Origin: Dyadobacter sp. CY323
GTDB taxonomy: Bacteria > Bacteroidota > Bacteroidia > Cytophagales > Spirosomataceae
NCBI RefSeq assembly: GCF_021390245.1
Contig: NZ_JAJUXH010000001.1
Location: forward strand, 1 to 64,000
Reading direction: 5' to 3'
Length of the DNA stretch: 64,000 bases
The stretch's first letter is position 1; each line of letters starts with the position of its first letter. Position numbers and translations under genes: made by a program. The notes beneath the pieces are model-generated. The model saw only the letters and a program-made list of their open reading frames with translations. It was not told the DNA's origin and ran no database searches. This document shows, one piece after another, positions 63,386 to 64,000 of the stretch.

Positions 63386-63997
63386 CTACTTCTTCGCCGG
63401 ATAATCGGGAATGTTCTTTCCAAGGTATATATCCCGTTCACCTTTATACATATTACCGACATCCACAAGTTTCACGATCCCGCTTCCCCCGCGATTTTCC
63501 AGTTTGGCCATTCTTTCCTTTGTCAGTAGAGGATCGTCTGAAAATAGGAACTCGTCCAGATAATATTCATTTAAACCCGGCTCTTTTATTGTAATGTGAA
63601 TATGTGCGGGCTCATTATGGTTGGGGTAGGTGCCGGGACGCAACGTTACAAATTTGTAATTGCCTTTTTCATCTGTTTTCATCCAGGCGCGGATGTATCC
63701 GTGTCTCTTCGCCCAGCCTGTTTCATCGCCTTTTTTAGGATAGATACCTTTTTCATTTGTGTGATAAACATAGATAATCACGCCGGCGGCGGGTGTTTTC
63801 CCATCAGCCTTGAAAACAGTCCCATTAATACCCACTGGTTTTTTCCCTTCCCAGCTTACTTCGGGAAGTTTAGTAACGCTTTGGAGTTCTTCAAACGGAA
63901 CCGGATTTTCATAGATTGCCTCGCAGCCTTCACACGGACCGCCAACCTTTTTTTCATGCCAAAAAATAAATGCTCCCATGACAAAACAGAGAAACAT
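63386..63997 (-). CDS. Intradiol-dioxygenase-like protein, possibly cut by window edge
   Basis: 203 aa seen. A hydrophobic N-terminus (MFLCFVMGAFIFWHEKK) suggests a signal or anchor. GTVFKADGKTPAAGVIIYVY, YIRAWMKTDEKGNYKFVTLR and RPGTYPNHNEPAHIHITI match the protocatechuate/catechol dioxygenase sandwich. The HIH pair and an upstream Tyr are likely iron ligands. Such stand-alone secreted members in Bacteroidota have unknown substrates, so ring cleavage is not certain. The ATG is 3 bases from the edge and an earlier start may lie outside. Confidence 0.7.
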   Translation of the reverse strand: MFLCFVMGAFIFWHEKKVGGPCEGCEAIYENPVPFEELQSVTKLPEVSWEGKKPVGINGTVFKADGKTPAAGVIIYVYHTNEKGIYPKKGDETGWAKRHGYIRAWMKTDEKGNYKFVTLRPGTYPNHNEPAHIHITIKEPGLNEYYLDEFLFSDDPLLTKERMAKLENRGGSGIVKLVDVGNMYKGERDIYLGKNIPDYPAKK

Positions 63998-64000
63998 CAG

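Overview
The window looks like a Bacteroidota chromosome, most likely of the Cytophagales/Spirosomaceae (Dyadobacter-like) group. This is inferred from TAnnTTTG-type promoter motifs, scarce Shine-Dalgarno sites, Bat-type VWA and TPR genes, DUF5977, DUF5675 and BT4734/VirE_N domains, and many small lipoproteins. No 16S gene or other decisive marker is present.

Layout. (1) Positions 1-7.3 kb are accessory chromosome: a possible transposase start at the edge, an intact DUF4304 gene behind a decayed polymorphic-toxin tail, three lipoproteins (one SGNH-like without its catalytic His, one made of repeated propeller-type units), an unknown protein, a glycosyltransferase-like protein and an IS3 orfA remnant. 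(2) Positions 7.30-48.03 kb are a complete-looking tailed prophage of about 40.7 kb inserted in the 3' end of tRNA-Ser(GGA). The att core is a 17-bp identity, extending to 24 bp with one mismatch. (3) Positions 48.1-64 kb are housekeeping chromosome: ansA, tatD, a GT2 glycosyltransferase, a polysaccharide deacetylase, gltD-gltB, a STAS protein, purC, a batC-like and a batB-like gene, three tRNAs, a membrane protein and an intradiol-dioxygenase-like protein.

Prophage organisation. A leftward repressor faces a rightward early operon: small proteins, a 1023-aa BT4734/PriCT/FtsK-gamma/helicase fusion, a GTAGTA-rich candidate origin, SSB, DUF3850 and two HNH paralogues. Then come TerS/TerL, a portal-like protein, tail-type genes with the tape measure, and a secreted beta-helix tailspike. 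The S49 protease, scaffold and capsid follow only after these, so the structural order is permuted. Connector/tail-type genes, a probable -1 frameshift gene, a secreted TIM-barrel-like hydrolase, a lysis cassette and a leftward integrase close the element.

Three leftward cargo genes (16.6, 26.2 and 45.7 kb) sit inside or at the end of the rightward late region. The first lies in a duplicated copy of the terS leader, a visible trace of how it was acquired. Several strong hairpin terminators divide the late region, and a related T-run/TGTCCTT motif recurs after them, just upstream of the next block. The most novel-looking points are this repeated terminator/leader motif, the cargo insertion scar, the integrase with substituted catalytic residues, the FtsK-gamma primase fusion next to the repeat array, and the frameshifted toxin beside an intact putative immunity gene.
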